NCBI GenBank assembly: GCA_021372555.1
Contig: JAJFUI010000049.1
Coordinates: forward strand, 1 to 52,675
DNA: 52,675 nt
From: Planctomycetaceae bacterium
Lineage (GTDB): Bacteria; Planctomycetota; Planctomycetia; Pirellulales; Thermoguttaceae
Direction: 5' to 3'
In this document: piece after piece, positions 9,494-18,597 of the stretch
Numbering within the stretch: the first letter of the stretch is position 1
Layout of the letters: each line of letters opens with the position of its first letter
Translations under genes and position numbers: made by a program
Notes under the pieces: generated by a model
What the model saw: the letters and a program-made list of their open reading frames with translations, nothing else
What the model was told of the DNA's origin: nothing
Database searches by the model: none

Positions 9494-9659
9494 GCTTGCC
9501 CTGTCCACCGGCGTCTTGGGAAACGCACCCCTTTTATCATATCACCGTCCGGGGGGCGCTTCCAGGCAACGATTTACGAGGTCGCGAACGACGGGGCCGG
9601 GGGCAAGCCGACGCGGCGGATCACCGGCCGGCGGTGGTCTGCGTGGAACCAGGGGCACA

Positions 9660-10625
9660 TCAATCCCCTCTTCTCTCCGCGCGGTTGGACAGCAGCGAAG
9701 CGCCGATCGAGACCGCCAGCAAAACCCCGACCACCGCCAATGATATCCACGTTGGCAATGGGCTCATCCCCTGGCGCTCCATCCAATACTCGGCAAGCAT
9801 CTTCAAACCGACGAACGCCAGCACCGCAGCCAGCCCGTAATGCAGATACCGAAACGCGTCGATCATGCCCGCCAGCAGGAAGTACAATGCGCGGAGGCCC
9901 AAGATTGCGAAGACGTTCGAGCTAAACGCCAGAAACGCGGTTTGTGAAGGGTTGAACGACTTGGGAATGATGCCTATAACGGCCGGCACGCTGTCCACGG
10001 CAAAGATGACGTCCGTGCTCTCAATGACCAGCAGGACCAGGAACATCGGCGTGATGCACGGCCGTCCGCTTTCCCGCACCCAAAACTTGTGGCCATGCTC
10101 CCGGTGATCTCCCCGCGCCACCGGCAAGAACCGACGCGCAATTCGCAGCAACAAGTTCTTCTCCGGATGAACCTCGGCGTCGCTGTGCAGTGCCAGCTTG
10201 TAGGCCGTGTAAATGAGAAACAGCCCAAACAGCGGTGCGATCCACGCGAAGCGGTGAATCAGCTCCACGCCGGCCAGAATAAACGCCAGCCGCATGGCAA
10301 TCGCCCCCAGGATGCCCCAGAAGAGCACGCGGTACTGGTACATCATCGGTACGGCGAAAAACCGGAAGATCACCACGAACACGAAGATGTTGTCCATCGA
10401 CAGCGACTTCTCGACGATGTATGCCGTCAAGAAAGTTGCGCCCGCCCGGCTGCCATCCCACCACCACACCACGGCGTTGAAGGCCAGGGCAACCCCAACC
10501 CAGAAAACCGTCCACCCAACCGATTCACGTAGCGACGGCGCGCGATCATTGCGGTGGAACACTAACAAATCGAGCCCCAGCAGCAGGGCCACAATACCGG
10601 AAAACGCAATCCATTCCCAAAACAT
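9660..10625 (-). CDS. TerC family integral membrane protein (Alx-like)
   Basis: A 321-aa polytopic membrane protein beginning MFWEWIAFSGIVALLLGLDL. It carries both TerC hallmark motifs: SLSMDNIFVFVVIF and IESTDVIFAVDSVPAV, in which paired acidic residues inside the membrane are thought to bind metal ions. Family members (TerC, Alx, MeeF/MeeY) have been linked to manganese export and tellurite tolerance. The last helix is followed by a short basic tail. ATG 10625 was chosen because the 56 codons upstream are polar, Arg-rich and not TerC-like. The gene stands alone, with 165 bases to the kinase gene and a divergent gene on the other side. Confidence 0.9.
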   Translation of the reverse strand: MFWEWIAFSGIVALLLGLDLLVFHRNDRAPSLRESVGWTVFWVGVALAFNAVVWWWDGSRAGATFLTAYIVEKSLSMDNIFVFVVIFRFFAVPMMYQYRVLFWGILGAIAMRLAFILAGVELIHRFAWIAPLFGLFLIYTAYKLALHSDAEVHPEKNLLLRIARRFLPVARGDHREHGHKFWVRESGRPCITPMFLVLLVIESTDVIFAVDSVPAVIGIIPKSFNPSQTAFLAFSSNVFAILGLRALYFLLAGMIDAFRYLHYGLAAVLAFVGLKMLAEYWMERQGMSPLPTWISLAVVGVLLAVSIGASLLSNRAERRGD

Positions 10626-10817
10626 CCCGTCCGCCACTTCGTTCGGCTCCTCGTTTTGGCGCCGCCGCCGCACGGGCCGGCCCGCGCCCCATGTCCCGAT
10701 TATATCCGCTTCCGACCACCCACAGCAGGGGATTACAGATTCCGTAGGCAACAATTCAAAGAATTCTGCACGGAAAGCGATGGGCGATGGCACTAATACT
10801 GGTAGGAGATATATGTC

Positions 10818-13340
10818 ATGCGACTTACCTTGCGAACATTGCTGGCCTACCTGGACGGTCTACTCGATCCCAAGGACACCGAGGAACTGGCCAAGAAGAT
10901 CGAGGAGAGCGAATACGCCACAACGCTGGTCCATCGCATCCGCGATGCCATGCGGCGATTGCGTCTCGGCGCTCCCAGCCTGACCGACCGCGGGCCGGGC
11001 CTCGACGCCAATACCGTCGCTGAATACCTCGACAACACACTCGACTCCGAGCGCGTGGCCGACTTCGAAAAGATTTGCCTCGACTCCGACGTCCATCTGG
11101 CCGAAATCGCTTCCTGCCATCAGATCCTCACGTTGGTCCTCGGAGAGCCTGCCGACGTGGACCTGGCCAGCCGCCAGCGGATGTATCAGCTTCAGGAGAG
11201 ACCACACGCGCCGCCGCTCCCGCCGCCAGTCGAACAGCCGCGACTCCCCGAGGGTGTTGCCGCCCCGCAGCTTGATCTCGGCGATCTGGAGCCGTTCGGC
11301 CGCAAGGCTCGCCCGAAGCCAACCGTCCCCGAGTACCTCCGCGAACCGCGTCGCAAACCCGTCTGGGTATCTATCGCCGCGGCGATCCTGCTGTTGCTTT
11401 CGATCACCGGAATCGTCCTCAAGTCGTTGGGCCAATTCGAGCCCGACGCGCCGATCGGAAAGTGGCTCGTGAGCATTGGCCTCATCACGCCCGCACAAAC
11501 CGAAGAGCATGCGGCCGTGGCCCGCTCGGACGAGACCCCCAAGCCCGCCACTGAAAAGGCGACGACGCCCGACACCGTTTCTCCGGCCATTGAGCCGACG
11601 CAGCAAGAAAAGCAACCCGCTATCGAGCCCCCGAAGGGCGTCTCCGAGCTGACGACCAAACAGCCCAGCAAGCCAGAAACGGCAGCGCAGGCGACGAAGC
11701 CCGGGACCTCCGAGAAAGCGACCGAAGCGGCGACAGCAGGACAGCGGACGTCGCCACCAACCCAACCGGAGCCCTCCGCGAAGCCGCCGGTGCCCGCCGC
11801 ACCCGCGCCTTCCTCCGTCGCGCCAACGAAGGACGCGCCTTCCCCTGCCGCGCCACCCTCCGCGCCGACGAAGGAGCCGGCCGCACCGCCCGTAACGCCG
11901 CCTCAGCCGCCCGCCGTCACACCGCCAGCCACAAAGGAACCGACGCCCGTCACACCGCCAGCCACCGCCGCCAAGGAGCCGCCGGCCAAGTCGCCATCCG
12001 CCGTCCCGCTCATACCTGCCGTTGAAGGGCAGTCGGAAAAGCCTCGCGACACAACGCCGGCAACACCGGCCAATCCGCAACGCGAGGCCCTCGGCCGGCT
12101 CATGTCCAGTGACCAGATATTGTTGAGCCGCGAATCGGCGGGCGAGTGGACCCGCGTCACGCCGAACCAGATTCTATTCCCACGGCAAGTGCTGGTGCTG
12201 CCAACCTATCGCGCCCGCGTCGCGCTCACCGTTGGCACCCTCGACATCCTGGCGGGAACCCGTCTCGACGTGTTGGGCACGTCCGCCCCGCAGCCGCCTG
12301 GCGTCCGCGTCCTGAGCGGCCGCGTGGTGCTGATGCCGCTGGCTAAACCGGGCGCCAAGCTCCGACTTGCATTCGCCGACCGCACCGGCACGATCAGCTT
12401 CGTCGACGCCGACTCGGTCGCCGCGCTCGATGTCCGCCGCATCTGTCCGCCAGGCAGCAACCCAGAAACCGACTCGGCCCGAATCACTGCAACGCTGTAC
12501 GCCGTCAGCGGCGCCGTGCTGTGGGAAGAGACCGTCGCAAAAAAGCAAAGCGAACCCGTGAGGCTCGGGGCCCTGCAACGGCTCAGCTTCGATGACCAGC
12601 CGAGCCCTGCGCACACCACCGCCAGGGAACTGCCGAAGTGGATCACCGCCGAGCCTATTAAGGAACTCGACCGTCGAGCGTCCGTGGCCATCGCACAGGC
12701 AATGCTGGCCGAAAAGCCCAACAAGGCCGCGAGCGTCAGCCTCCTTGAACAGGCAGCCTCCCGGCGACAGGAAGTCCGCTGGCTCGCGCTGCGGAGCCTG
12801 GGTTACCTCGGCCAGTTTGCCGAGATGGTCGCGGCCCTGGACGACCCCGCCCACAAGCTCGACTGGCAAGACAATTACGTCGACGAACTGCGAGCCGCCA
12901 TCCGCCGTGATGCGGAAACCGCCGCCGCCGTCCGCACGGCCCTCGAACGCCGCTATCCTCAGCAAGGCGCCGATCTGTACCGTATGCTTTGCGGCTACAG
13001 TGAGAAGGACCTCGAAGACGGCGAAGACGCCAAGCTAGTTCGCGGACTGGAGGACGACTTGCTTGCCGTCCGACGTCTCAGTTACTGGAACCTTCGCGAC
13101 ATCACCGGCCTGGGCCTCTACTATCAGCCCGAACAGCCGCCCGCGCGACGGCAGGTCGGCGTTCGCGCGTGGCGTCAACGGCTCGACGCCAAAGAAATCC
13201 GGCCGAAGAATCCCGAGGACCGCGCCACACCGTTGCCGCGTCCGAAGAGCGGAAACGAAAAATCGGCAACGGAGCGATCCCATCGTCCTCCGGCCGCCGT
13301 GCCGCCCCGCGAACCGGACGCGGGATCGCCACCGAACTAG
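10818..13340 (+). CDS. Large transmembrane protein with tandem anti-sigma-like motifs, FecR-like and HEAT-like parts
   Basis: An 840-aa protein. The N-terminus has two similar short blocks, LLAYLDGLLDPKDTEELAKK (9-28) and VAEYLDNTLDSERVADFEK (67-85), which resemble the YLDGEL-type helix of anti-sigma factors. One membrane helix lies at 182-203. A very Pro/Ala/Thr-rich linker (about 225-420) would span the periplasm. Residues 430-590 look like a FecR-type sandwich (SGRVVLMPLAKPGAKLRLAF), and 600-790 form helical repeats reminiscent of HEAT. GGAG nine bases before the ATG supports the start. No sigma gene adjoins it. A role in sensing envelope state is inferred from architecture only. A terminator-like hairpin follows the stop codon. 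Confidence 0.75.
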   Translation: MRLTLRTLLAYLDGLLDPKDTEELAKKIEESEYATTLVHRIRDAMRRLRLGAPSLTDRGPGLDANTVAEYLDNTLDSERVADFEKICLDSDVHLAEIASCHQILTLVLGEPADVDLASRQRMYQLQERPHAPPLPPPVEQPRLPEGVAAPQLDLGDLEPFGRKARPKPTVPEYLREPRRKPVWVSIAAAILLLLSITGIVLKSLGQFEPDAPIGKWLVSIGLITPAQTEEHAAVARSDETPKPATEKATTPDTVSPAIEPTQQEKQPAIEPPKGVSELTTKQPSKPETAAQATKPGTSEKATEAATAGQRTSPPTQPEPSAKPPVPAAPAPSSVAPTKDAPSPAAPPSAPTKEPAAPPVTPPQPPAVTPPATKEPTPVTPPATAAKEPPAKSPSAVPLIPAVEGQSEKPRDTTPATPANPQREALGRLMSSDQILLSRESAGEWTRVTPNQILFPRQVLVLPTYRARVALTVGTLDILAGTRLDVLGTSAPQPPGVRVLSGRVVLMPLAKPGAKLRLAFADRTGTISFVDADSVAALDVRRICPPGSNPETDSARITATLYAVSGAVLWEETVAKKQSEPVRLGALQRLSFDDQPSPAHTTARELPKWITAEPIKELDRRASVAIAQAMLAEKPNKAASVSLLEQAASRRQEVRWLALRSLGYLGQFAEMVAALDDPAHKLDWQDNYVDELRAAIRRDAETAAAVRTALERRYPQQGADLYRMLCGYSEKDLEDGEDAKLVRGLEDDLLAVRRLSYWNLRDITGLGLYYQPEQPPARRQVGVRAWRQRLDAKEIRPKNPEDRATPLPRPKSGNEKSATERSHRPPAAVPPREPDAGSPPN

Positions 13341-13386
13341 CCCTGCGTCAGGATAGACTCGACAGATTCCTGCAGGGCGAGTTTTT
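13340..13386 (+). terminator. Possible terminator between convergent genes
   Basis: GCCCTGC (13340-13346) pairs perfectly with GCAGGGC (13372-13378) and is followed by GAGTTTTTCC. The loop is long (25 bases), which lowers confidence. It directly follows the stop codon of the 840-aa gene. Confidence 0.45.
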
Positions 13387-13437
13387 CCAAGTCGCCTCGG
13401 AAAGTGGATGAGCTGGAAAGCTCGTCCTAGAAATGCC

Positions 13438-14016
13438 CTATGCCGGAAAACGCTCTCGGACCGTCGAACGCACTTCCTCCAGCCACTCCCGCCGCTGCTC
13501 CGGCGTGCTCATGATGAGCGACTCGAAGTTGCGGCGGTAGAAGTCCGTGACGCCGCAAAATCCGAAGATGCACGTCTTCCAGAGGTTCTCCAATGGGTCG
13601 CCGAACAGCCGTAGTTCGTCGTCGCGCGGCGTGTTTGACGTGGTAAACACCAGGGCCTTGCGACCGGCGACCAGCGACTCGACGCCGTTGGGACCGAAGC
13701 GATAGATCACGCCCTGCCGCCACACTCGATCGATCCAGCCCTTCAAAATCGCAGGCGGCATCGCCCACCAGTTCGGATGCACGACCAGGTAGGCGTCGGC
13801 CGCAGTCACCTCACGGCAATGCTGAGCGACGACCGGGTCCAGCGAACTGTTGCGGGGAATCTCGTCGTGCGGCAGAATCGGATCGAAGTTCTCGGCGTAC
13901 AGATCGTGGTAGACCACTTCATGCCCTGCCGCCTTCAACTCTTCAATCGCCGTCTCCGCAATCGCGTGACAAAAACTACCTTCGTGCTGGTGGCCAATAA
14001 GGACTAGGATATTCAT
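13438..14016 (-). CDS. NAD(P)H dehydrogenase (quinone)-like flavodoxin-fold oxidoreductase
   Basis: A 192-aa protein beginning MNILVLIGHQHEGSFCHAIA, the phosphate-binding first loop of flavodoxin-fold enzymes. YHDLYAENFDPILPHDE and the block VVHPNWWAMPPAILKGWIDR are the standard signatures of the MdaB/KefF/NQO1 family, where the tryptophan-proline segment sits near FMN. DRVWRQGVIYRFGPNG fits the same family. These cytoplasmic flavoproteins make two-electron reductions of quinones or related electrophiles. Its start overlaps the last four bases of vapC, so it may be read through from the vapBC promoter. Whether that linkage has meaning is unclear; the gene looks like an ordinary housekeeping enzyme. 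Confidence 0.88.
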   Translation of the reverse strand: MNILVLIGHQHEGSFCHAIAETAIEELKAAGHEVVYHDLYAENFDPILPHDEIPRNSSLDPVVAQHCREVTAADAYLVVHPNWWAMPPAILKGWIDRVWRQGVIYRFGPNGVESLVAGRKALVFTTSNTPRDDELRLFGDPLENLWKTCIFGFCGVTDFYRRNFESLIMSTPEQRREWLEEVRSTVRERFPA

Positions 14017-14423
14017 GCTTTGTGCTTGTCGATTCTCACAACCTTGAGCCCGCAGTGTTGTTCCATTGGGTCGAAGTCCCGGTCGTTGTGCAGCAGCGAC
14101 AGGTCATGCTCTATCGCCACGGCCGCGATCATGCAGTCGAGGGACTTGCGGATGGTAATGCCCCGACGGCGGAGCGACCGGTACATCTCGGCCGCCGCCA
14201 GAAACATTGGCCGCCGCATGGGAACGTACCCGAGGTCGGTGAATTTGGTTAGAGTCCTGCGATAATCCACGTCCTTGCGAATACCCTGCAAGACTTCGGT
14301 AAGGATGATACCGCAAGTGTACACGTGCCTGCCTTCGTTCAACAGCCGCTTCAGCTCGGCGACCTCCGAGGTTGAGCGGCCGGCGAAGAAGTCGATCCAG
14401 ACGGAGGTATCAACCAGTGTCAT
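14013..14423 (-). CDS. vapC: VapC-type PIN-domain toxin RNase
   Basis: A 136-aa PIN-domain protein starting MTLVDTSVWIDFFAG. The acidic site residues of the family can be seen: Asp5 in LVDTSVW, the Glu of LTEVLQG (near 43), the Asp of SLDCMIAA (near 96) and the aspartates of LLHNDRDFDPM (114-118). VapC toxins are Mg-dependent ribonucleases, often acting on tRNA or rRNA. The start codon overlaps the stop of vapB as ATGA, the classical arrangement that couples translation of toxin to antitoxin. Full length and intact motifs suggest it is active. A longer upstream in-frame extension overlaps vapB and is rejected. Confidence 0.92.
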   Translation of the reverse strand: MTLVDTSVWIDFFAGRSTSEVAELKRLLNEGRHVYTCGIILTEVLQGIRKDVDYRRTLTKFTDLGYVPMRRPMFLAAAEMYRSLRRRGITIRKSLDCMIAAVAIEHDLSLLHNDRDFDPMEQHCGLKVVRIDKHKA

Positions 14424-14626
14424 GTCAGGAACCGACCCTTGCGCGACGAGGCTAGATCGCCCTCCCAATCGACCGTGCCTTCCAGTTCCAGTATCTTCTT
14501 CTGGTCCTTTTGCCGCAGCAGTTCCTCGAGCGCATACTGGACTAATTCGCGGCGGGTCTTGATGCCAGTGGCTCGCTGACACTTGGCCACCAGTTTGTCG
14601 TCGAGCACGATGTTCGTTCTGCCCAT
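14420..14626 (-). CDS. vapB: VapB-type antitoxin
   Basis: A 68-aa protein. MGRTNIVLDDKLVAKCQRAT followed by GIKTRRELVQYALEELLR is a ribbon-helix-helix DNA-binding domain, and the C-terminal part (ILELEGTVDWEGDLASSRKG) matches the toxin-wrapping tail of VapB proteins. It should bind VapC and block its site, and as a complex repress its own promoter. GAGG seven bases before ATG 14626 supports this start over an ATG 13 codons upstream. The promoter and palindrome at 14646-14679 lie immediately upstream. Confidence 0.92.
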   Translation of the reverse strand: MGRTNIVLDDKLVAKCQRATGIKTRRELVQYALEELLRQKDQKKILELEGTVDWEGDLASSRKGRFLT

Positions 14627-14645
14627 AAGAAACCTCATTCCATCA

Positions 14646-14679
14646 ATACACATTTTATTAGACATAATGTGTATGTCAA
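14646..14679 (-). promoter_or_regulatory. vapBC promoter with overlapping palindromic operator
   Basis: On the minus strand a perfect -35 TTGACA (14674-14679) is followed after 16 bases by TAAAAT (14652-14657). A perfect nine-base inverted repeat, ATACACATT (14646-14654) and AATGTGTAT (14666-14674) with an 11-base spacer, covers the -10 box and reaches the -35. This is where a VapB ribbon-helix-helix dimer pair would be expected to bind and repress. The sequence is AT-rich compared with its surroundings. Confidence 0.75.
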
Positions 14680-14821
14680 GCGGCGGGACAGAGCGGTGCG
14701 ACGCGGCCTACGCAGTCGCGACCGCCGACCCCTTCCGAAGAGCGCGCCGAAGAGCGAGACAACTTCCGCGGCCGGAAAACCGCCGATCAATGTGAAAAAC
14801 AGCGGGGCTTCGTCGAGTGGC

Positions 14822-17020
14822 CTACCGCACGTCCATGTCGCAGCTCAAACCGCCAGCCGCCGGCAGATACGCGTGACGCACATAGTCGGCCACCATGCGG
14901 TCGGCGCTGAACCGCCACGCCAAGGAGCTGATCGAGTTCATCATCCGCTTGATCCAGTGACGCGGCAGACCGTCCACGTCGCGGTCGTAATAGAGCGGAA
15001 TCACTTCCTCGATTAGCACTCGGTACAAATCGGCCGCGTCCCGGGCGTCAGTCACACGCTCGTCGACGTGCGACGTTCCATGACCAATGGCGAAACCGTT
15101 CGTGCCGTCGTAGGCCTCAGCCCACCAACCGTCGAGAATCGAAAGGTTCAGCGCGCCGTTCAGCACCGCCTTCTGGCCGCTCGTGCCGGAAGCCTCCAGC
15201 GGACGACGCGGATTGTTCATCCACACGTCCACGCCCTGGATCAGGTGACGGCATACGTTGATGTCATAATCCTCGACGAACGCGATGCGGCTGGCGAAAC
15301 GCGGATCGTGCCTCAGGTTGGCGATTCGCTGGATCAATTGCTTGCCCGGCTCGTCCGCCGGATGCGCTTTGCCGGCGAAGATGATCTGAACCGGGCGCTC
15401 CGGATCGTTCACCATCTGGGCCAGCCGATCCGGGTCGCTCAGAATCATCGCCGCTCGTTTGTACGTCGCAAACCGACGGCCGAAGCCAAGCGTCAGGATA
15501 TTCGGGTCGAGAATGTTGCGCGCTGCCTCGACCGCCTCGTCGCTTTCCCCACGCCGCCGGCATTGCCGGCTGATGCGTCGGCGGACGAACGCTAACAGCA
15601 GATTCTTCAACGCGTAGTGCGTTTCCCACAGCTCGCCGGGATCGATCTCGTGAATGCCCTGCCAGACGTCGGGCTCGCCCATCCGCCGCATCCAGTTGGC
15701 CGGGAAGTAGCGGTCGTAAAGCTGTTGCATTTGCCACGCCAACCAGCTCTCGATATGCACACCATTCGTGATATGCCCGATCGGAATCTCTTCCTCAACC
15801 CGCCAGGGCCACAGGTGCGCCCACATGCGCCGGGTGACATGCCCGTGCAGGCTGCTCACCGCATTGGCCCGCCGAGAAAGCTTCAGCCCAAGCACCGTCA
15901 TGCAGAACGTCTCGTGCTCATTCTGCGGTTCGACGCGTCCCAGGCCCATCAACTGTTCGGTCGAGATGCCAAGCTCGTCACGCAGTGGCCCAAGGTGCTC
16001 CTCAATCAGGTTTCGGTCAAAGCGGTCGTGTCCGGCCGGCACCGGTGTGTGGGTCGTAAACACGGTGTGCTGGGCCACATCCCGCAGCGCCGTATCGAAG
16101 CTCATCCCGTCATCCTTCATGCGGACGCGGATGGCCTCGATCGTCGCAAACGCGCTATGTCCCTCGTTCAGATGATACACGCCAGGATGAATGCCCAACG
16201 CGCTCAGCGCTCGCATGCCGCCGACGCCCGCCACCAGCTCCTGACGGACTCGCGTGCGGTTGTCACCGCCGTAAAGCCGCGCGGTCAGCTCCCGGTCCTC
16301 AGGGCTGTTGCTCGGCACGTCGCAATCCAACAGGTAGAGCCGCACCCGGCCCACGTTCATCAGCCAGACCTTCGCCAGCAGCTTTCCTTGCCGTGTGTCG
16401 ATCCGCACGGTGATCGGTTTGCCGTCTGGGCCCAAGGCCGGCTCCATCGGCAGGTTCTCGACCTTCGTGTCCAGATACTCCTCGTTCTGCCAGCCGTTGA
16501 TGTCCAGATGCTGCTTGAAATATCCCTGGTCGTAGAACAGCCCGAGGGCCACCAACGGCACGCCCAGCCCACTCGCGCTCTTAATGTGGTCGCCGGAAAG
16601 CACGCCCAATCCGCCGGAATAGACCGGGATCGACTCGTGAACGCCGAACTCCAGTGAGAAGTAGGCGACCGGCTTCCCCCCCAGCACGCCTGCGTGCGTC
16701 CTTCCCCACGGCGGAATCTCGGCCACGTACTCCTTCAGCCGGCGATACGCCTGGTTGATGCGGCTGTACAGGACTAGCTCGGCCGCCCTCATTTCCAGCC
16801 GCTCAGGCGTAAACTCCGCCAACAGGGCGATCGGGTTGTGGTCGAGCTGCCGCCACCGGATGGGATCCAAATCGCGAAAAAGGTTGATTACTTCGGCGTG
16901 CCAACTCCACCAAAGATTTCTCGCCAGAGCGACGCACTTGTCGTACTGCGTTTCAGCTGTAAGTCCAAATGCTGCTGTCCGTTGCGGCATCTGCATCGGG
17001 GGCGCTTCGACCGGGCTCAT
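14822..17020 (-). CDS. glgP: Alpha-glucan phosphorylase (glycogen/maltodextrin phosphorylase, short GlgP type)
   Basis: A 732-aa enzyme of the GT35 phosphorylase family, which releases glucose-1-phosphate from glycogen or maltodextrin using pyridoxal phosphate. The N-terminal part has ALARNLWWSWHAE, as in the shorter family with a DUF3417 region. AYFSLEFGVHESIPVYSGGL and GLGVLSGDHIKSASGLGVPL are family blocks. GVYHLNEGHSAF, VFTTHTPVPAGHDRF and HITNGVHIESW follow. The cofactor region is EASGTSGQKAVLNG, where the Lys should hold PLP. ATG 17020 is preferred over an upstream GTG. The gene has its own strong promoter at 17077-17105. It is not next to other glycogen genes here. Confidence 0.95.
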   Translation of the reverse strand: MSPVEAPPMQMPQRTAAFGLTAETQYDKCVALARNLWWSWHAEVINLFRDLDPIRWRQLDHNPIALLAEFTPERLEMRAAELVLYSRINQAYRRLKEYVAEIPPWGRTHAGVLGGKPVAYFSLEFGVHESIPVYSGGLGVLSGDHIKSASGLGVPLVALGLFYDQGYFKQHLDINGWQNEEYLDTKVENLPMEPALGPDGKPITVRIDTRQGKLLAKVWLMNVGRVRLYLLDCDVPSNSPEDRELTARLYGGDNRTRVRQELVAGVGGMRALSALGIHPGVYHLNEGHSAFATIEAIRVRMKDDGMSFDTALRDVAQHTVFTTHTPVPAGHDRFDRNLIEEHLGPLRDELGISTEQLMGLGRVEPQNEHETFCMTVLGLKLSRRANAVSSLHGHVTRRMWAHLWPWRVEEEIPIGHITNGVHIESWLAWQMQQLYDRYFPANWMRRMGEPDVWQGIHEIDPGELWETHYALKNLLLAFVRRRISRQCRRRGESDEAVEAARNILDPNILTLGFGRRFATYKRAAMILSDPDRLAQMVNDPERPVQIIFAGKAHPADEPGKQLIQRIANLRHDPRFASRIAFVEDYDINVCRHLIQGVDVWMNNPRRPLEASGTSGQKAVLNGALNLSILDGWWAEAYDGTNGFAIGHGTSHVDERVTDARDAADLYRVLIEEVIPLYYDRDVDGLPRHWIKRMMNSISSLAWRFSADRMVADYVRHAYLPAAGGLSCDMDVR

Positions 17021-17076
17021 ACCAACCTGCTTCCTCGAAAGGTAGGCAAAAGACTCACCGCGCACGAAAACACAAT

Positions 17077-17105
17077 ATTATACCCGCCCCCTGAGAAAGT
17101 GACGA
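17077..17105 (-). promoter_or_regulatory. Sigma-70-type promoter of the phosphorylase gene
   Basis: On the minus strand TCGTCA (17100-17105) is followed after 17 bases by a perfect TATAAT (17077-17082). The predicted start of transcription is about 50 bases before the ATG at 17020. Confidence 0.6.
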
Positions 17106-17142
17106 CCCCATTTACATTTCACGCCCCAATTGCGCCACCCAA

Positions 17143-18510
17143 TTACCGCTGCCACCGGTCCGGCAGTCGCGGCCGCGCAACCGGCAATGCCTCCGATCCC
17201 GCCGGCGGAATCACGTCCGGAACCGGTAAATGACGCAGCAGCCAGTCCGTCTGTCGGCTGGCCGGTACTTGTACCGCGCTTTGCGGCACAAGCGTTTGCA
17301 CCAGCGCAGCCACCGTCTGCGGCGAGTCGGATTCTGCCAAGAGCGGGCGGCGACCGTCGCTCAGGATCGTGCCCGGCCCGACGCCTGCACACCGGCCGCG
17401 AACGCGGAGGCCCTGCGCGTCAAGCGTTGCCGCGATCGCCAGTTGTTTATAGCGAAGCCGATCGTTGATCGTACGCTCCTGCCCGGCAGCTTCGCGAAGG
17501 CTGTTGTGCGAGGGAAGCAGATTGGCGGCCGGTCGCAAGCCGAGTCGCTCGACGGCAGCGGCCAACAACGCGCGGTCGACCGTCCCTGGCCCAGCGACCA
17601 GGATCGCGCTGCCCTCCTCCAAGCGTCCGTGGCGAAACCGCGCCGACTGTACGGTCAACTCGCCGATGCCGCTCATGCGATGCGGAAAGCGATCGTTCAC
17701 CAACGTGGTGAGGTCGAGGCCGACCAGTTGCCCGGTCATCTCGCCCTCCCAGCCGTCGGTCGTCTCGTTCGCCCAAATGTACCCGCGAAAGCGACATCGT
17801 GGGCCCAACGGCTTCAATTCACCGAGCGCCATCGCCAGCACGTTGCAGGGCAATTCGCCACCGCCCGTGTAAAGTTCGAAGCCGCTGGCCGGCGGCGAAA
17901 CCTGCCGATTCCGAACCAGTCGAATCCGCGCCGGTTCCGGGGTGTTAACCCCGGCCAGCCGAAAGTTGAATTGGGCATGCGTCCCATCTTGCAGGCACTC
18001 GATCAGCCCCTGCGCATCGGTGAGCGTCTGCGAGCCATCCGCGGCATGCAGGGTCAACTCGCTGGCGCAAAGCTGCACGTCGGTCTCAACCCGCCCAAGC
18101 TCGCTGGATAACAGCAACTGCAGCCACCGCCACGCACGCGGAATGGCTGACGCCTCGATCTCTGGCTGCGAAGCAACCACGGACAACGTGGGCTGCGTCT
18201 GGCCCTGTGGATCCGTTTCTCGTTTGCTGCAAATTTCCAGCAAACGGCACCGCAATAGCCTCCGGTGAGTCTCCGGCTCCGCCAGTTCCACGCCCTCGTA
18301 CAACACAACGCCGGGCCGCAGATAGCGGACCGCGCTAAGCTTGACGTCCAAACGAAGACTCGCGGCCAACTCGCGGGCCTCGGCTTCCACACGGCCCGGC
18401 AGATGCCGGCTCACGCACCAGCCACCAACCAGCAGCGCAGGCAGCACCCCGAGCAGCACAAAGCCCCCGATGCAAAGCCGCCGTCGTGTTGTGTCGTGCA
18501 GATGGAACAT
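17143..18510 (-). CDS. AsmA-like membrane-anchored envelope protein
   Basis: A 455-aa protein with one N-terminal membrane helix (CIGGFVLLGVLPALLVGGW, about 13-31) and the rest outside the cytoplasm. LRLDVKLSAVRYLRPGVVLY followed by EGVELAEPET resembles the opening of AsmA/TamB-family proteins, and several later blocks (GIGELTVQSARFRHGRLEEG; LDAQGLRVRGRC) have the repetitive beta-strand pattern of that superfamily. Members are linked to lipid transport or outer-membrane assembly, and planctomycetes have many short versions. The Pro-rich C-terminus has no motif. ATG 18510 was chosen over a TTG four codons upstream; neither has a good ribosome-binding site. The family call is tentative. Confidence 0.6.
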   Translation of the reverse strand: MFHLHDTTRRRLCIGGFVLLGVLPALLVGGWCVSRHLPGRVEAEARELAASLRLDVKLSAVRYLRPGVVLYEGVELAEPETHRRLLRCRLLEICSKRETDPQGQTQPTLSVVASQPEIEASAIPRAWRWLQLLLSSELGRVETDVQLCASELTLHAADGSQTLTDAQGLIECLQDGTHAQFNFRLAGVNTPEPARIRLVRNRQVSPPASGFELYTGGGELPCNVLAMALGELKPLGPRCRFRGYIWANETTDGWEGEMTGQLVGLDLTTLVNDRFPHRMSGIGELTVQSARFRHGRLEEGSAILVAGPGTVDRALLAAAVERLGLRPAANLLPSHNSLREAAGQERTINDRLRYKQLAIAATLDAQGLRVRGRCAGVGPGTILSDGRRPLLAESDSPQTVAALVQTLVPQSAVQVPASRQTDWLLRHLPVPDVIPPAGSEALPVARPRLPDRWQR

Positions 18511-18597
18511 CGTTACAGACAAGAGGAATCACGCAAAGACGCAATGAGAAGAGGCGTTAGCTTATCGTTTCTTCGCGGTTTTGCGACGTTGCGTGAG

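Noticed and set aside
14013..14679. vapBC as part of a larger mobile island
   Set aside because: No integrase, transposase or direct repeats border it, and the flanking genes are ordinary. Only the local AT-rich promoter hints at transfer.
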